The notes beneath the pieces are model-generated. The model did no database searches and had not been told where the DNA came from. It was given only the letters and a program-made list of their open reading frames with translations. Below, piece by piece: positions 12,300 through 24,169 of a stretch of DNA of 64,000 bases (the stretch's first letter is position 1; every line of letters starts with the position of its first letter). This DNA comes from Gambelia wislizenii (taxonomy: Eukaryota > Chordata > Lepidosauria > Squamata > Crotaphytidae), in contig JAUMIR010000001.1 of NCBI GenBank assembly GCA_030847615.1, positions 67,407,501-67,471,500 of the forward strand, given 5' to 3'. Position numbers and translations under genes: made by a program.

Positions 12300-14400
12300 T
12301 AATAATTAATAAAAAGACTCCAGCTTCCCTGAAAGGATTGAATGGTATTCAGCCAACTGCCCTGTAACAGTTCATTGGATGTTGTTTTACGCATAAATTC
12401 CATAATATCCAAACACAAGTGAATGCTTACATAGAGATAGAGAAATGGCAATGCCTGCCCTATGTTGGTGAGCAGTGATGTGTTAGAGTACCTTCCATCT
12501 TCTGTTCATTAGCCTTTTCCAACTCCCCATTTCCATTTTTTTTCCAAACCCAGTCCAGAAATCACTATTCCTATCTTCCTATCACCAAGATTTGCATACC
12601 TTAGGAGTAACATAAAGTTATCCCATTTTGGGATACTCAGGGCCAAAGAGTAGGTGTAAGCTCTGGTGTCACCTTCCCCACAATGGTATTACCTGGTGTG
12701 GATTGGCCTCTCTGCAGCCCCCCTTGTGCTGCCACTGGATGTAAGTGGAGTTGTATTTCTTCCCCACTCCCAACCCTCCTCATCCTGAGAATAATGGCAG
12801 CTGTGGAGTCTTCAAATCAGCCCCATGGGGCCACTAATCAGAAAAACAAAGCCTGAAGGAATCATGGTTGTCCTGCAAAATGCCTAGTCTGGGTATCCAG
12901 CTAATCCACAAACTTTTTTTTCTTAAGACAAGATAACTAGTCCATATGCAAAGAAGCTATGCTTTAAATAGAAATCCCAGTTACCAAGTTATATGAGGTC
13001 AAGAAGCTGCAGTTCCACACCTAATTGGCAGTGGCACCTCAGATCTGGGAGGAAGAGGAATATGGGACCTGCCTTCATTTAACATGCTTGAGTTTGCAAT
13101 TCATAAGTACAGCACTGCATTTTGGATCAGTATTTTGTAACAAAGAATTGTAACAAAATTGCCTCTTCAATGTTAAGAAGAAGCGCTAAAGGGAGAAATA
13201 ACTTATGCCAAACTACGAACAGGCTTCCTGAAGTACATCAGCCATTTTGCTTCAAGACCTCCAAGACAATAAAAAGACTATGGTGAGCTAACAAAGCAGC
13301 ATTTTTTAAAAAAAGAAGGAAAGAAAGAAACTTTTGGTCAGTGGACTGAATGAGGTGGTCCTTCGGCATCTATTATTTTCATTGGGGTCCTGAGAACATC
13401 TAAAAAACCTTCCTCCATACTTCCTCATGAAGCCTCTCACACATCATCATGATCATAGAGCGCAAGGGGACACCAACCCTCTTGCTAGCACGTTATCTAA
13501 CATCAAAAGGAAAATAAAAGCACAAAATACAAAGGGACTGAAGAGACCTTTGAAACAGGCTGAGATGTTTTATACCCTTTCCCACTCACTCCATCCACTA
13601 TGATGTTCACCGTGACATCTCAATATGGACTACTTCATTCAAATAAAGCTGCAGTATTTAAAAAGAGAGAGAGAGAGAGAGAAATGAGTTGTGTTGTGGT
13701 TTGGCTCAGTCTGTTCTTTATAAGCAGCAATCTAACACAATTATCTACAAAAGCCAATTAGAAGGCACTCAGCTTGGGGGGATGGAGGCATGGGAAGCCT
13801 GGAAGTAATGTGGAGACACTGAAGCAATCTCAAAAGGAGTCACTGGAAATACATGTGGATGGGCTCACCACCACCACCACCACCACCACCACCACCGGGC
13901 TTTGCCTTTGTTCATAACACCCTTGGTTGATTACTGGTTCATCAGTTACTCTGTCTCAAAGGTCTCTTGAGGTCAGCCCTCACTCTGTTCTCCAGTCTAG
14001 AGGCTGCAGAACTTGCTGTGGTTGCTAAGCAGTAGACAGGCTGTTCTTCCTTCCCTCGTGCAGGACTTTCCCAGGAGAACCTGGGAAACAGCTTGAAAAT
14101 CATTCCTATTAATATGAAATTAATATGAAATGGCCAGCAAATTTCAGAGCCATGTTAACTTCCTCCTTCCACTGTACCATGCCCCTCTCCTAGCCCTATA
14201 TTATCACCTTTCTCCATATCTAGTGCAATGTAGCACCAATCTGGCACTACTTAACAGTTCCCATCATGCACAGCCAGTATGGACAATGAAAATTGAGCAT
14301 GCTCACTGCAGACACAGAATGCTGACTGAATATCGATTAGGAGGTAGATGCAAAATATAATGTTCTGAAAGGGCATAGAGAACCAGCTGGAACCCATGTG
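12300..14400. other. No recognised gene; two microsatellites
   Basis: No exon or named repeat is seen. A (GA)n run lies at about 13667-13682 and a (CAC)n run at about 13868-13896. The 14103-14128 stretch contains a short direct duplication (attaatatgaa twice). Confidence 0.45.
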
Positions 14401-14409
14401 TGTGTGTAT

Positions 14410-14560
14410 GTGTATTCAGAGGTAGCCATATTGGCCATGCAGCAAAATACAACAAAATCCACAAGCAGCGATATCTTTATCCAAACTCCAAAGCATACAA
14501 TACATTATGCAAGCTTTTGAAGTTTCACTGGCTTCTTCATCAGGCAAAGATGTTAAAAAT
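14410..14560 (-). repeat. Dispersed repeat with 'cctgatgaagaagcc' motif
   Basis: Read on the minus strand, it has gcctgatgaagaagccagtg, then cttcaaaagcttgca, then gtggattttgttgta. The same order of blocks occurs at 54925-55185 (+). It is a SINE- or transposon-like dispersed repeat whose class I cannot assign. Confidence 0.55.
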
Positions 14561-15034
14561 CATACAGGAGAAAAATTGTGATCATGTTAGAGTCATAGGC
14601 CTATATTCTGTCTGAGATGTTGTCAGTTAAGATAGTACTGAGGGATTTCACTGCAGGGAGAGGACACTCCCCTTATTGGCCATGTGAGGACTAGGGACAA
14701 AGAGCAATAAAAGACAGGTACTGTAATAAAATTTCAACTCCATTGTTTTTCTCCAACAGAAAAGTAACTTCTCTTGAGACCCAGATATCCCTGTCCTATT
14801 CAATGCAAACTGATTTTGTTGGATTTTGTTGGATTTAACTGGAACCCTGAACAGGAACACTGTACACTATACCATTTTGTTGCAGGTTCCACTTACAATC
14901 CATATACAACCCAGCAGCACTGAGAAGCCCTTTTTAAAACCTACTCAGTTGTTCTCAGAAAGGTAAGGAGAGATGAGGTCAAGCAAATTTCTTTTAGCAG
15001 TGTATCCCAATAGCAGGAAAACAAAGGGCAGGAC

Positions 15035-15245
15035 GTGGTGGTGGTGGTGATGGTGGTGGTGGTGGTGTGCCTTCAAGTTGTTTCCAACTTATGGCAACCC
15101 TAAGGCAAATCTATCATAGGGTTTTCTTGGCAAGATTTGTTCAGAGGTTTGCCTTTATCTTCCCTTAAGGCTGAGACAGTGTGACTTGCCCAAGGCAACC
15201 CTGTGGGTTCCCATGGTCCAGCAGAGATTTGAACCTTGTTACATG
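15035..15245 (-). mobile_element. Sauria-type SINE, 5'-truncated
   Basis: On the plus strand, the Bov-B-like tail (gtgtgccttcaagttgtttc, aacttatggcaaccctaagg) comes first, followed by the body (gtgtgacttgcccaaggcaa) and a decayed B-box region (gagatttgaacctt). The tRNA A-box head is missing or replaced. It is preceded by a (GGT)n run at 15037-15066. The complete copy for comparison is at 48225-48482. Confidence 0.75.
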
Positions 15246-15772
15246 ATCTCAAGGTCAGGGAAGTTTTATGTGGGTGGAGGTAATTCTGATGCAAGCAATT
15301 GTTATGTATCCAGAGAAATGGCTGTGTCACATCAATGCAATTGCTTATGTCAGCAGATCGATTAATGACTGTACATCCATTAAAGGCCCATATGTAAGTA
15401 TGTAAGCTGATCCGTTTGGTTTCCCCAAACACAAAGCAATCCTCAGGATCTTCTAAACTCAATTTAAAGGAAGAAAGTGTTGCGAGGAAAAAAAAATAAT
15501 CAATCTCTGAAAATGAAGCCAACCTAGATTTCAAACACTCTGACCTGTTTTGCTTAACAAGCCCAAGAGAGGAAAACTAAGTGACTAGGAGACATGGGGA
15601 AGATTTATGAGCCATGAGATAGCACTGGGATTTAAAGAGTCAGAATAAACTGATCTTTTTAAAAAAGAAAGAAACGAACAGAGAAGATATATATACATGG
15701 TTTGTGCATGAAGCCCACTTATGAGCAGAAAAGGAATTATCAAGCTTTGGTTATTTCTGTTTCCACACCACA
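15246..15772. other. No recognised gene
   Basis: A 144-codon frame crosses 15100-15534 on the minus strand, but its downstream part is the SINE and the rest has no recognisable domain. I see no other feature. Confidence 0.4.
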
Positions 15773-16116
15773 GAGATTTTTACATGGGGAAAGTAAACCC
15801 CAGGGAGATCGGGAGCGAAACAGGGCTGTTCCAGTTGCAGCACCCCATTTCGCACGCCCCCTTCCTTCTCCCAATCTCCTGTTGTCCTCCCTCCATGCTG
15901 CTTCCATTTCCCTCCTGCTATGTTCCACAATTTTTAACTAACGAAGAACTTTCATTAGTAAAACATAGCGGGAGGGAAATGGAAACAGCACAGAGGGAGG
16001 ATGACGGCAGATCAGGAGAAGGAAGGGGGTGTGCAAAACGGAATGCTGGAACCGTAACAGCCCCATTTCTCTCCCGATCTCCCCAGGGATTACTTTCCCC
16101 GTGTGAAAATCTCCCA
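15773..16116. repeat. Foldback element, arms ~155 bp
   Basis: 15773-15937 pairs with the reverse complement of 15962-16116. Blocks in both arms include ggggaaagtaa, gggagatcgggag, cccccttccttctcc and tttccatttccctcc. The ~25-bp centre itself holds aacgaagaactttcatta. Arm identity is around 80% by eye, so it is older than the palindrome at 61709. The overlapping frames on the two strands (such as a REMETAQRED-like against a REMEAAWRED-like peptide) are the palindrome read twice. It is a probable non-autonomous DNA transposon. Confidence 0.75.
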
Positions 16117-16442
16117 CCTATATTTACTTTTCCAAGTCTTGTCTGCTGAAACCAAAAGGGGCTACCATGTCAAACTAACTCAAGTAATCTCTGTCACATG
16201 TTGCTTGCAGGGGTAAGGATAAACAATAAAGGATATTAAATACACAAGAAACAAGCAAAGGCCCTGTTAATCAATTTCTCCCTTCACCAGATATACTCAC
16301 ACCTTTTGTGTTCTGATACATGAACACACATGCAAAAGAATGGACTCATCCTTCATACTCCAAAGCATCATCAAAAGAAATTAAAGCCATTTTATCACCA
16401 GGTCACAGTTGTGCCATATGGGCTTCTGCTACGAACACAGGC

Positions 16443-17040
16443 CAAGTCTACACGACTGCTCCACAGTGATAACAAGTTGCGGCGCTATGACCTGTCTTAA
16501 TGGTTTTACAGCCCCCATAAACCCAGCATGCCTGTAGCTGAGAGGGCGGCCATGAGTAGAATACTCGCGTTTTTAAATCTGCCGCTGCCAGCCTTTAAAA
16601 AAAATCAACCCTATTTCTATGGTGCGCACAAGTGATATTTCACTTTCCCCAAAAAGAGAGAGGGGGGAAAGATAGCACAAACCTGCTTTTTATCACCTTA
16701 GCGATCACTCGCGAAAGGGAAAATCCAACATGGCAGCAGTGGCCATTTGCCCTGTAGCCCAGCCCCCTGTGCTCATCCAGCCAATCAAGTTTGCACTGTG
16801 TTCTTCATGGGGAAGCGATTCATGTAGAATTGCTCGTCTTAATGAGCAGAAATGCACATATCTCTGGAGTTTTTGTTTTTTATTTAAAGCCAGGAAAAGC
16901 TGCAAAGGCTTTTCTTGCATAGTTTTTCCTCTCCCCCCACCCTCTTTCACAATATGACAAGACAATGCAGGATCCCATTAAGACAGCTCATTTTCTGAGC
17001 AAATTCTGTGAGGGGTATTTTCACCGTGTGGACAACCCCA
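16443..17040. mobile_element. hAT-like non-autonomous element, family A
   Basis: About 600 bp bounded by aagtctacacga on the left and cgtgtggacaacccc on the right, an inverted terminal motif. The interior has blocks shared with the other copies: atggcagcagtggcc, ccagccaatcaagtttgca and aaaagctgcaaaggcttttc. Related copies are at 20339-20911, 25334-25915, 33765-34366 and 63830-64000. None contains a transposase. The hAT assignment is tentative; no target duplication was resolved. Confidence 0.6.
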
Positions 17041-17880
17041 TAGTGTATGTCTCTGTTTCAGGACTGACCCAAAACATGTTCCTACTTCAGACAGAGAACA
17101 AAATGGTGCTCCCTCCTTCCATATACAGAAGCAAACTGGACTAGAAGTTGAATTTTACTTGCACACTGGTGATGGGACAGCATCCTCTGATAAACCAAAG
17201 GGCAGCATGCGACTTTAGAAGTGCAGGACAGGACCTATGGCACACACACATCTGTCTTCTGCCAGATGGGAATGGAGAAAGGGCTTATGAAAAACAGCTG
17301 GGGAGTGGCCATTGTTGCTTCCCATCCAGCATGTGCTGCCAGACGTAGTTGTCTCACTCTGCCCAATGGCAGGACCAGCCATGCTCCATTTGGATGTACC
17401 ATCTTCACTTCACTGAAGGAAATACACAAACGCATAAACTCATGCACTTCTCACACTAGAAACTTGCTCTAGGACTGGCTATACTGGCTGGAGAATTCTC
17501 AGGGCTGGAGTCCAAACAAATTACTTTTCTGAGCTCTGTTCCATGCCTATGTTCAGAGCATTGTGTCAAGGCCACAATGTTATGAAGCAGTGCTTTCATC
17601 TCACACACTTCTGAAACAGTTCACACACCTCTCCTTGATGCTTTTTCAAGACACATACTGATTTCAACTTTCATTTCAATATACCATCTCATGTCCACTT
17701 ATTGAGACAAATGTCTTTTCCGTGTCTCCAATTGTCAGCATTCTATTTATTTCTATGGTTTCTCTCCTCATGTGTAGCCCTTTTTAATACCCATGTTATA
17801 CCCACATGCACACTCAAACTTGACTAGTAGTGGTAGGACAAGTTAGCATGTGAAAATCTGAAACCGTACATGGGAAATGT
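17041..17880. other. No recognised gene
   Basis: Nothing beyond short shadow frames is visible. No repeat family is recognised. Confidence 0.4.
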
Positions 17881-18000
17881 ACATCCCTCCATATGTTGTT
17901 ACACAGCAATTCCCAATCATTACTCACCATTAGTTCAGGCAACTTGTAGCTGTAGTCAAACAACATCTGGAGGGTTACACATTCCCCATCTCTGTTTTTG
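17880..18000. repeat. Miniature repeat, 'acaacatctggaggg' family
   Basis: The outer motifs ccatatgttgtt and aacaacatctggaggg face each other around a decayed middle (cccaatcat, cttgtagctgtagtc). Related copies are at 20027-20130, 26045-26210, 27700-27785 and 31340-31460. It is a squamate-style dispersed miniature element; the class is not assigned. Confidence 0.5.
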
Positions 18001-18234
18001 AGAACAGCCTTTTACTTTCTCTAGCACTTTATGCACAAAGCACCCACTGTTCTTCTCTCTTGCATGGCCCTCTCTCTACCCTAGGACTATCTGAAGAGAG
18101 ATGGTACCCAGGCAACATCACAAGCCAACATCCACAGGTAGTGAGTACCTCCTATTGTGGGCATGAACCCACCATATGAACCTTTTGGTAGATGGCTAGC
18201 TTTGAGGCTTACTGCATGCCAAATTAAAGCAGCA

Positions 18235-18480
18235 GGGCAGCTGGAAGGTTCCATCTTCCATGTGGCCTTTATTGCACAACATCATCATTCTTCTGTTCCA
18301 GTCCCATGGGAGACTGAAGTAAAACCACATCTTTTTGCTAACTGGAAAATCTGTTAGCAAAAAGACATGGTTTTACCAGAGTCTCCCATAGGACTGCTAC
18401 GGCAGAACACCGGAAGAACTAAGATACCTTGTAGTAAGGCAGCACAGAAAGCAGAAACTTCTGGCTACCCTTCCACTTTG
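18235..18480. repeat. Foldback element, 'tcccatgggagac' family
   Basis: The inner arms are clear: gtcccatgggagac and ctttttgctaac at 18300-18346 match the reverse complement of 18353-18400 (gttagcaaaaagac, gagtctcccata) around a short loop. Outer similarity (agctggaaggt against acccttccact) extends it to about 18235-18480. The copy at 45241-45529 shares the same arms and centre, so this is a dispersed family and not a chance hairpin. Confidence 0.7.
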
Positions 18481-19544
18481 CTTCAGCATGAGGTTGCTGC
18501 CTCTATAATTGCCACAGTGACAAAACTTTGACAATGCCAAGGTGGCCATTAACGAGTGTCAGAAGTCTATAGGGAGACATGAAGAGTCATCTATCATCCC
18601 ATAAAGTGAAAAGGCTGAGTGGTACAGTTTATATACATGGTGAGAGGTGACCAAGGCATAATGAGGCATGAAATGGGAAATGCTGCTTTAGAGTTTGTCT
18701 GACAAGCTTTTATCAAGAATCTTGGATCTCTGGAAATGCAGCAGGGAGGAGTTGTGAATTTGTAGCACACACAAGGGGAAAAGATGCTCCTCTGGTTCAG
18801 ATAGTAATCCTTAGCTCAATATGAGAAATCTGGAGCATGTAAATATGAGTTCAAAGTTCAATTTCTGTTTCCAATTGAGTAGGGCAAGAGAAAAAAATTC
18901 ATTTCATTACTCCACTGGTTTTAGTTATTAAAAATACCTTTTGCTACACAATTTATTTATTGAGATCAAGTTTCCCTCATTACTTACATTCATGTCTTTG
19001 TGCCTTTTTTGTCTGTTTGTTTCATTGGCTGTTTATTTTACTGCCTCCAAAAAATATTTTTTGCCTCCACTCCTGGCAGCTGCCATGTTATTTTCTAAGA
19101 ATCACTTAGGTGTTATATTATTTCAGGCCGTTTTGTGGGGTGCAGGAATGGGAGCTGCCACAAAGAAATGGCAAGCTCCACTGTAGCCACTGTTATTTCA
19201 CAGAATAACCTGAAATGACACAACATTTAGACCAGGGGAAAATGTGCCATTCCCATAGCCTTTGCCAGTGGCTACTAGATTACAAATCACCACCCTGGAA
19301 AAACATATTCAGACTCTCCTTTCTGCTATGCTACCACTGTTTGCTGGAATCCTAGACCAGCTAGTTAGTTATGTCTATGTAACTAAGTAACATCTCCTGG
19401 CATGACCCTCTCCTCTGCCCACCTTAAGAGCCAGGCACTGGATTGGGCAAAGGAGGTCCTTTCAGTTTCTGATCAGGGCACAAAGAGGAAAATGTTTCCA
19501 CTCCCCTCCTGCTGGTGATCAAGACTGCAACAATCAAGTCCTAA
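18481..19544. other. No recognised gene
   Basis: AT-rich sequence with short frames only. An 81-codon frame at 18941-19186 is hydrophobic at its start but has no supporting context. Confidence 0.4.
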
Positions 19545-19765
19545 AGCCTTATCGCACTACACTGTTATAGCACTATCATTCCACTTTAACTGCTCTGGCT
19601 TCCTCCTGTGGAATCCTGGGATTTGCAGACGGAGGAACTTTTAGCATTCTCAGCTATAAAGCTCTTAGGCCTCACTAAACTACAAACCCCATAATTCCAC
19701 AGGAGGCAGCCATAGCCATTAAAGTGGAATAATAATAGCATTATAACAGTGTAATGCGATAAGGC
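19545..19765. repeat. Foldback TIR element, ~220 bp
   Basis: The left arm, starting agccttatcgcactacac, pairs with the right arm, ending gtaatgcgataaggct. Matching continues through tattccactttaa and tcctcctgtggaat to a short centre. The terminal agccttatcgca is similar to the agccttatcaca end of the element at 45241, suggesting related TIR families. Confidence 0.75.
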
Positions 19766-20026
19766 TCCTTGTCACAAGCTCACTCACTCGCTAGCAGGAG
19801 GCGGTGGAAACGTCATTCTCTTTGCATCCCAATAGGAAGCTAAATGGACCTCCTATACCTGATTCAGCTGCTGGCTCTGAAGGTGAACTGGAGTGGCACT
19901 AACGTAGGTTTCCAGTAAGACTATGTAGTTATAGATCCATAACTCTAGTTACGAACCCATAATTGCAATACTGAATGTCAGCCATTGTCTTTAGAAGAGC
20001 CTGCTCTCAGTATTACAGCACATAAG

Positions 20027-20130
20027 GCAGGTGTGCAGTCCTGCCAGATGTTGTTGACTTTCAGCATCCTTCACCATTGGCTGTGCCGGCTAGGACTCCT
20101 TCAGATTACAGTCCAAAAACAACTGGATGT
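20027..20130. repeat. Miniature repeat, 'acaacatctgg' family
   Basis: The left motif ccagatgttgttgactttcagc and the right motif cagattacagtccaaaaaca face each other around a caccattggctgtgccggct centre. It has the same layout as the copy at 17880-18000 and is diverged. Confidence 0.45.
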
Positions 20131-20149
20131 CATACTTGCTCATTCCTGG

Positions 20150-20338
20150 TATTTTGTTGTTACTACATTCTTTCAAGTCAACTCCAGCTTATGACAACCG
20201 TATCCTAGGGTTTTCTTGGAAAGATTTCTTCAATGGAAAGTTGCTCTTGCCTTCCTATAAGCTGAGAGTGTGTGACTTGCTTAAGGTCATCCAGTAACTT
20301 TTCATGGCTGAGCAGGGATTCAAATTCTGGGAGTCAGT
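20150..20338 (-). mobile_element. Sauria-type SINE, decayed
   Basis: On the plus strand the Bov-B-like tail (ttgttgttac, tttcaagtca, agcttatgacaacc) is followed by tcctagggttttcttgg, gtgtgtgacttgcttaaggt and a B-box remnant (gcagggattcaaattctgg). The tRNA head after the B box is lost. Confidence 0.65.
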
Positions 20339-20911
20339 CAGATGGGAGAATTAATTGCAGAAAATAGTGCATTACCTCACTATCGCAGCAGTGTTTATTT
20401 GTCCCCAAGATCCATTCGCAAGATTGCTAACATGGAAAGCTATACGAGTTTGAAGTCCACGTGGAGAATGCCCATCAGTATGCCTTATTATTCCCCAAAA
20501 GCTCCCACCATTCCCCTCCCCCCTGTTTTTTGCCTTGTTAAATGAGAGATGCAGAAGAGCAATCTTCTGCTTAAAAACTTTTTTTTTTTTTTTTTGCTCT
20601 GCTGCTCAAAAAAGTACACAATTGTGTCCACGAAAAACAACAATGGCAGCTCTGGCCGCTTTGTCACCGGCAAGCCTGCCCACACACACATCACATTTTG
20701 ACTTCCTGGATGTGCCACAATTCAACTTGGTTTAAGTGTACCTTTTAAAAAGATTACAAGTATGGTAACAGTGAAGGCGGTAGTCACAAACTACTTGGAG
20801 TTTTCAGCCCCTCTCCTTCCCAATATGGCAAATCCCAGCAGGAGCTTATCTGGACAAAAGGTATTCTGCCCCCATTCCTTGTGCGTTGTTTTCATTGTCT
20901 AAACAACCCCT
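20339..20911. mobile_element. hAT-like non-autonomous element, family A
   Basis: The left end, agatgggagaattaattg, matches the reverse complement of the 34350-34366 end. The right end, attgtctaaacaacccc, matches the ggggttgtc end of the 25334 copy. Between them lie atggcagctctggccg, a T15 run (20580-20595) and aacaacgcac-like blocks. It has no coding capacity. Confidence 0.6.
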
Positions 20912-21029
20912 TGGTCTCAGTACTGGTCAATATTAGCTTTGGCTCTTTGGCTTTACTCAAATATTTCAAATTGGAGTGACCAAATAGCATGGATTTTTTT
21001 TTTTTTTTAGTTATTTATAGCCCACTCTT

Positions 21030-21268
21030 CAACCATAAGGCTATCACAGTGGCTTACAAATTGTTTTTAAGCAATAGCAATTTACACATCTACACTGTAT
21101 TAAGCAGTTTCCAATGTGTGTTAGCTAATTGCCCCCACAAACCAGGTCTTCATTTAATGACCTACGAAAGGATGGAAGGCTGAGTGAACCTTGGAGCCCT
21201 CTGGAACTGAACTTGCAATGTGGTGACTTGCAGTACTGGCATTAAACCACTGCGCCACCAGGGCTCCA
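21030..21268 (-). mobile_element. tRNA-derived SINE, ggagccctggtgg family
   Basis: The right boundary accactgcgccaccagggctc is the reverse complement of the SINE head. The tail side is decayed around 21030-21090 (aagcaatagcaattt). The B-box region is near 21205-21220. It is one of four copies in this window. Confidence 0.7.
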
Positions 21269-21902
21269 TAGTGATTAAAAAAATGTACTGGCAAGGAATT
21301 AAACATCTATAAAAAGGTTAAATTATTTCTAGCCTATAATTTTACAGATTAAATACGCTAGTGAAGCAAAGATGAGTTCCTAGCAAAGGAAAAATTAGCA
21401 GAGAATTAAGACAAAACTTACTGAGCAGCATAAAGTCAGTGAGCCAAGAAGTCACCAACTATAGGACAATTTCACATCCATGTATTTGGTTAAGAAGCGT
21501 GTAAACTCAGGAGTGTTAAAAACCTGGTGCAGCCTTCTCTTACAGCAGGCTAGAGGACAATGTAAGTTGGAGTCCATCGTGCCTGCAGGGCCCCAGAGAA
21601 TGGAAGCATGGCCTAGTGAATCTTCCAAAATGTTTCATTTTATTGCCTACATATTTTAAATGAGCCCAACTAATAATTTTGCCTTTCCCTACAGAAACAT
21701 TAGTATTCAGTTACAACCTTCTTGTAATGAGAAAGTATACAAACAAATAATTATTGGCAAAATTAATGAGGAGTATCCATACACGATGGGAAAGCAAAAT
21801 GTTTTTAAACTGTCTGTGATCTTTGACTTGTAGTGTAATTGAGGGACTGCCCCCCTCCATCCTATCCAACAGCAAATTGGGCCTCCATACCTTGATGATT
21901 TA
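21269..21902. other. No recognised gene
   Basis: Unique-looking sequence without repeats I can name. It ends at the attta target duplication of the following LTR. Confidence 0.4.
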
Positions 21903-22546
21903 TGTGAAGACACACCCAACTAAAGGTGGTGGCAGGTTTGGGTGTGCAATGCCAGTACCCTGGTGAGATCAAACTCTTTTACCCAAAAAGGCTCTGATAC
22001 TGAATATAAAGTTCAAAAAAGGAGGAAGTTTATTTTAAAGAACAAAAGTAAAGGGCTTTCTCCTCCCCAGCTCTAAAAGCTTGAAATAAAAGGTACTTTA
22101 CAGTTTGAGTTTTAGCAATCTTCAGGGTGTCATCTCTCTGGGTTTGATCTTGGTTTGATCTCCTCACTCAATGGAGCTGGTGCAGGGTTTTTCGGCTCCT
22201 GATTCCTTTGACTTCTTTGTTGTTGGCAACTAATTTGGCTAAATGGCATAAGAAATGCCCTGCCTGGCTGTCTGGGCCTGTTTGCCACCAATAAAACAGC
22301 TCACAGCAAGCTCACAGCAAAGCTGAGGGGGGGGGGAAACAAAAAACCAAAAAACCCAAAAAACTTCTAGCTAAACAGAGCTTGCTGGCAAGGGACAAAC
22401 CAAACCTGGAAAAATGCAGGGGAATTCTTCAGCTCCTCCCACAACTTTAATATGATGAAACATTCCTATGCTCAGACATACTAAGGCCTGAACTAAAATG
22501 AAGGAAAATGCAGGGGAGATTCAAACAGTCCTGGCTGGACATCACA
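21903..22546 (-). mobile_element. Solo LTR (minus), 5-bp target duplication
   Basis: This is a 644-bp LTR of the same family as 53755-54357. On the minus strand it begins TGTGATGTCC (22546) and ends GTCTTCACA (21903), giving TG...CA termini. It is flanked by a perfect direct attta (21898-21902 and 22547-22551). No primer-binding site, gag or pol follows, so it is the product of LTR-LTR recombination or a lone relic. The 3' part carries the same polyadenylation-signal region as the other copy. It is longer partly because of a G-run with A-rich sequence near 22327-22365. Whether the parent was an endogenous retrovirus or another LTR element cannot be told from the LTR alone. Confidence 0.85.
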
Positions 22547-22751
22547 ATTTACAAAATGATGGAAGCCAACTTAAAACTGAGGTTCCAGGTTTCCTCCAGC
22601 ACTTGTATTTTCAGCACATGTAATTAGAGTGCCTGCCTTCTAATTCTAAGGTTTGTTTTTTTCTGTTTGGGCCTTTTGACCTCCATTTGCTTCTATTCCA
22701 ACATCTGTTCTAGCTAGGCGGGCTGATGGGAAATGGATGGCTTTAGTTACA

Positions 22752-23925
22752 ATCATAAAATCGTAGAATCATAGAGTTGGAAGAGGCCACAAGGACCATT
22801 CAGTCCAACCCCCTGCCATGCAGGAATATACAATCAAATCATTCCCAACAGATGGCCATCCAGCTTCTGTTTAAAAACCTCCAAAGAAGGAGACTCCACC
22901 ACACTATGAGGCAGTGTATTCCACTTCCAAACTGCTCTTACTGTCAGGAAGCTCTTTCTAATGTTTAGGTGGAATCTCTTTTCCTATAGTTTGAATCCAC
23001 TGCTCTGTGTCCTAGTCTCTGGAGCAGCAGAAAACAAGCTTGCTCCATCCACAGTATGACACCCCTTCAAATATTTAAACATGGCTACCATGTCCTCTCT
23101 TCACCTTCTCTTCTCCAAACTAAACATACCTAGCTCCCTTAGCCACTCCTCATAGGGCATGGCTTCAGACCTCCCACCATCCTGGTCGCCCTCCTGTGGA
23201 CACGTACCAGCTTCTCAATATCCCTCCTGAATTGTGGTGCCCAGAACTGGACACAGTCTTTCAGGGGAGGTATGACCAAAGCAGAATAGAGTGGCACCAT
23301 TACTTCCCTTGACCTAGACACTATACTGCAGCCTAGTGCTGCCTAGAATCTCATTGGCTTTTTTTAGCTGCTGTATCACACTGCTGACTTATGTTCAGCT
23401 TGTTGTCCACTAAGACTCCTAAATCCCTTTCACATGTCCTGTCATCAAGTGAGGTGTCACCCATCCCATATCTGTGCATTTCATTTTTACTGCCCAAGTG
23501 TACTTCTCTACATTTCTCCCTGTTAAATTCATCTTGTTACTTTTGGCCCAGCTTTCTAATCTGCTAAGGTCATTTTGGATTCTGATCTTCTCCTCTGGGG
23601 TATTAGCTGCCCCTCCTAATTTGGTGTCATCTGCAAACTTGATATGCATGCCCTCTATTCCCTCATCCTAGTCATTGATAAAGATGTTGAATAGCACTGG
23701 GGCCAGGACAGAACCCTGTGGCACCCCACTAGTCAGTTCTCTCCAGTATAAAAGAAGCCACTGGTGACTACCCTTTGGGTTCGGACAGTTAACCATTTAC
23801 AAATCCACCTAACAGTTGCATTGTCTAGTCCACAGGTTAATAACTTTTTTGCAAGAATATCATGGGGGACCTTGTCAAAAATCTTACTGAAATCAAGATA
23901 CCCTACATCCATTGGTTCCATTAGT
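22752..23925 (-). pseudogene. CR1 LINE, 5'-truncated and frameshifted
   Basis: The CR1 3' end is at 22752-22830 (tcgtagaatcatagagttgg). Moving rightward are the C-terminal domain, the polymerase motif C (KFADDTKLGGAANT, near 23610-23650), a short block near the B motif and motif A (YLDFSKIFDKVPHDIL, near 23850-23905). Reading frames are broken in several places, including the region between motifs A and C near 23730. It ends just left of a SINE in the opposite orientation (23953). Confidence 0.88.
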
Positions 23926-23952
23926 TAGGCAGCGGCGTATAAATCTTCACCA

Positions 23953-24168
23953 GGGAGCCCTGGTGGCGCACTGGTTAAATGCCAGTACTGCAGGCCACAA
24001 TGTTATGCATTTGATCCCAGATGGTTCCAAGGATGACTCAGTCTTCCATCCTTCTATATGTCGGAAAATTGAGTACCCAGCTTGTTGGGGATAATTAGCT
24101 AAATAAACACTGTAAACCTCTTAGGGGGTGCTTTGGCACTGATAAGCTGTAGCTATTGTTATTGCTAA
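23953..24168 (+). mobile_element. tRNA-derived SINE, ggagccctggtgg family
   Basis: The head gggagccctggtggcgcact has A-box wording, the B-box region is near 24008 (catttgatccc) and the tail (gctattgttattgct) is near 24150-24166. It sits within about 30 bases of the CR1 5' breakpoint. Confidence 0.75.
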
Positions 24169-24169
24169 C

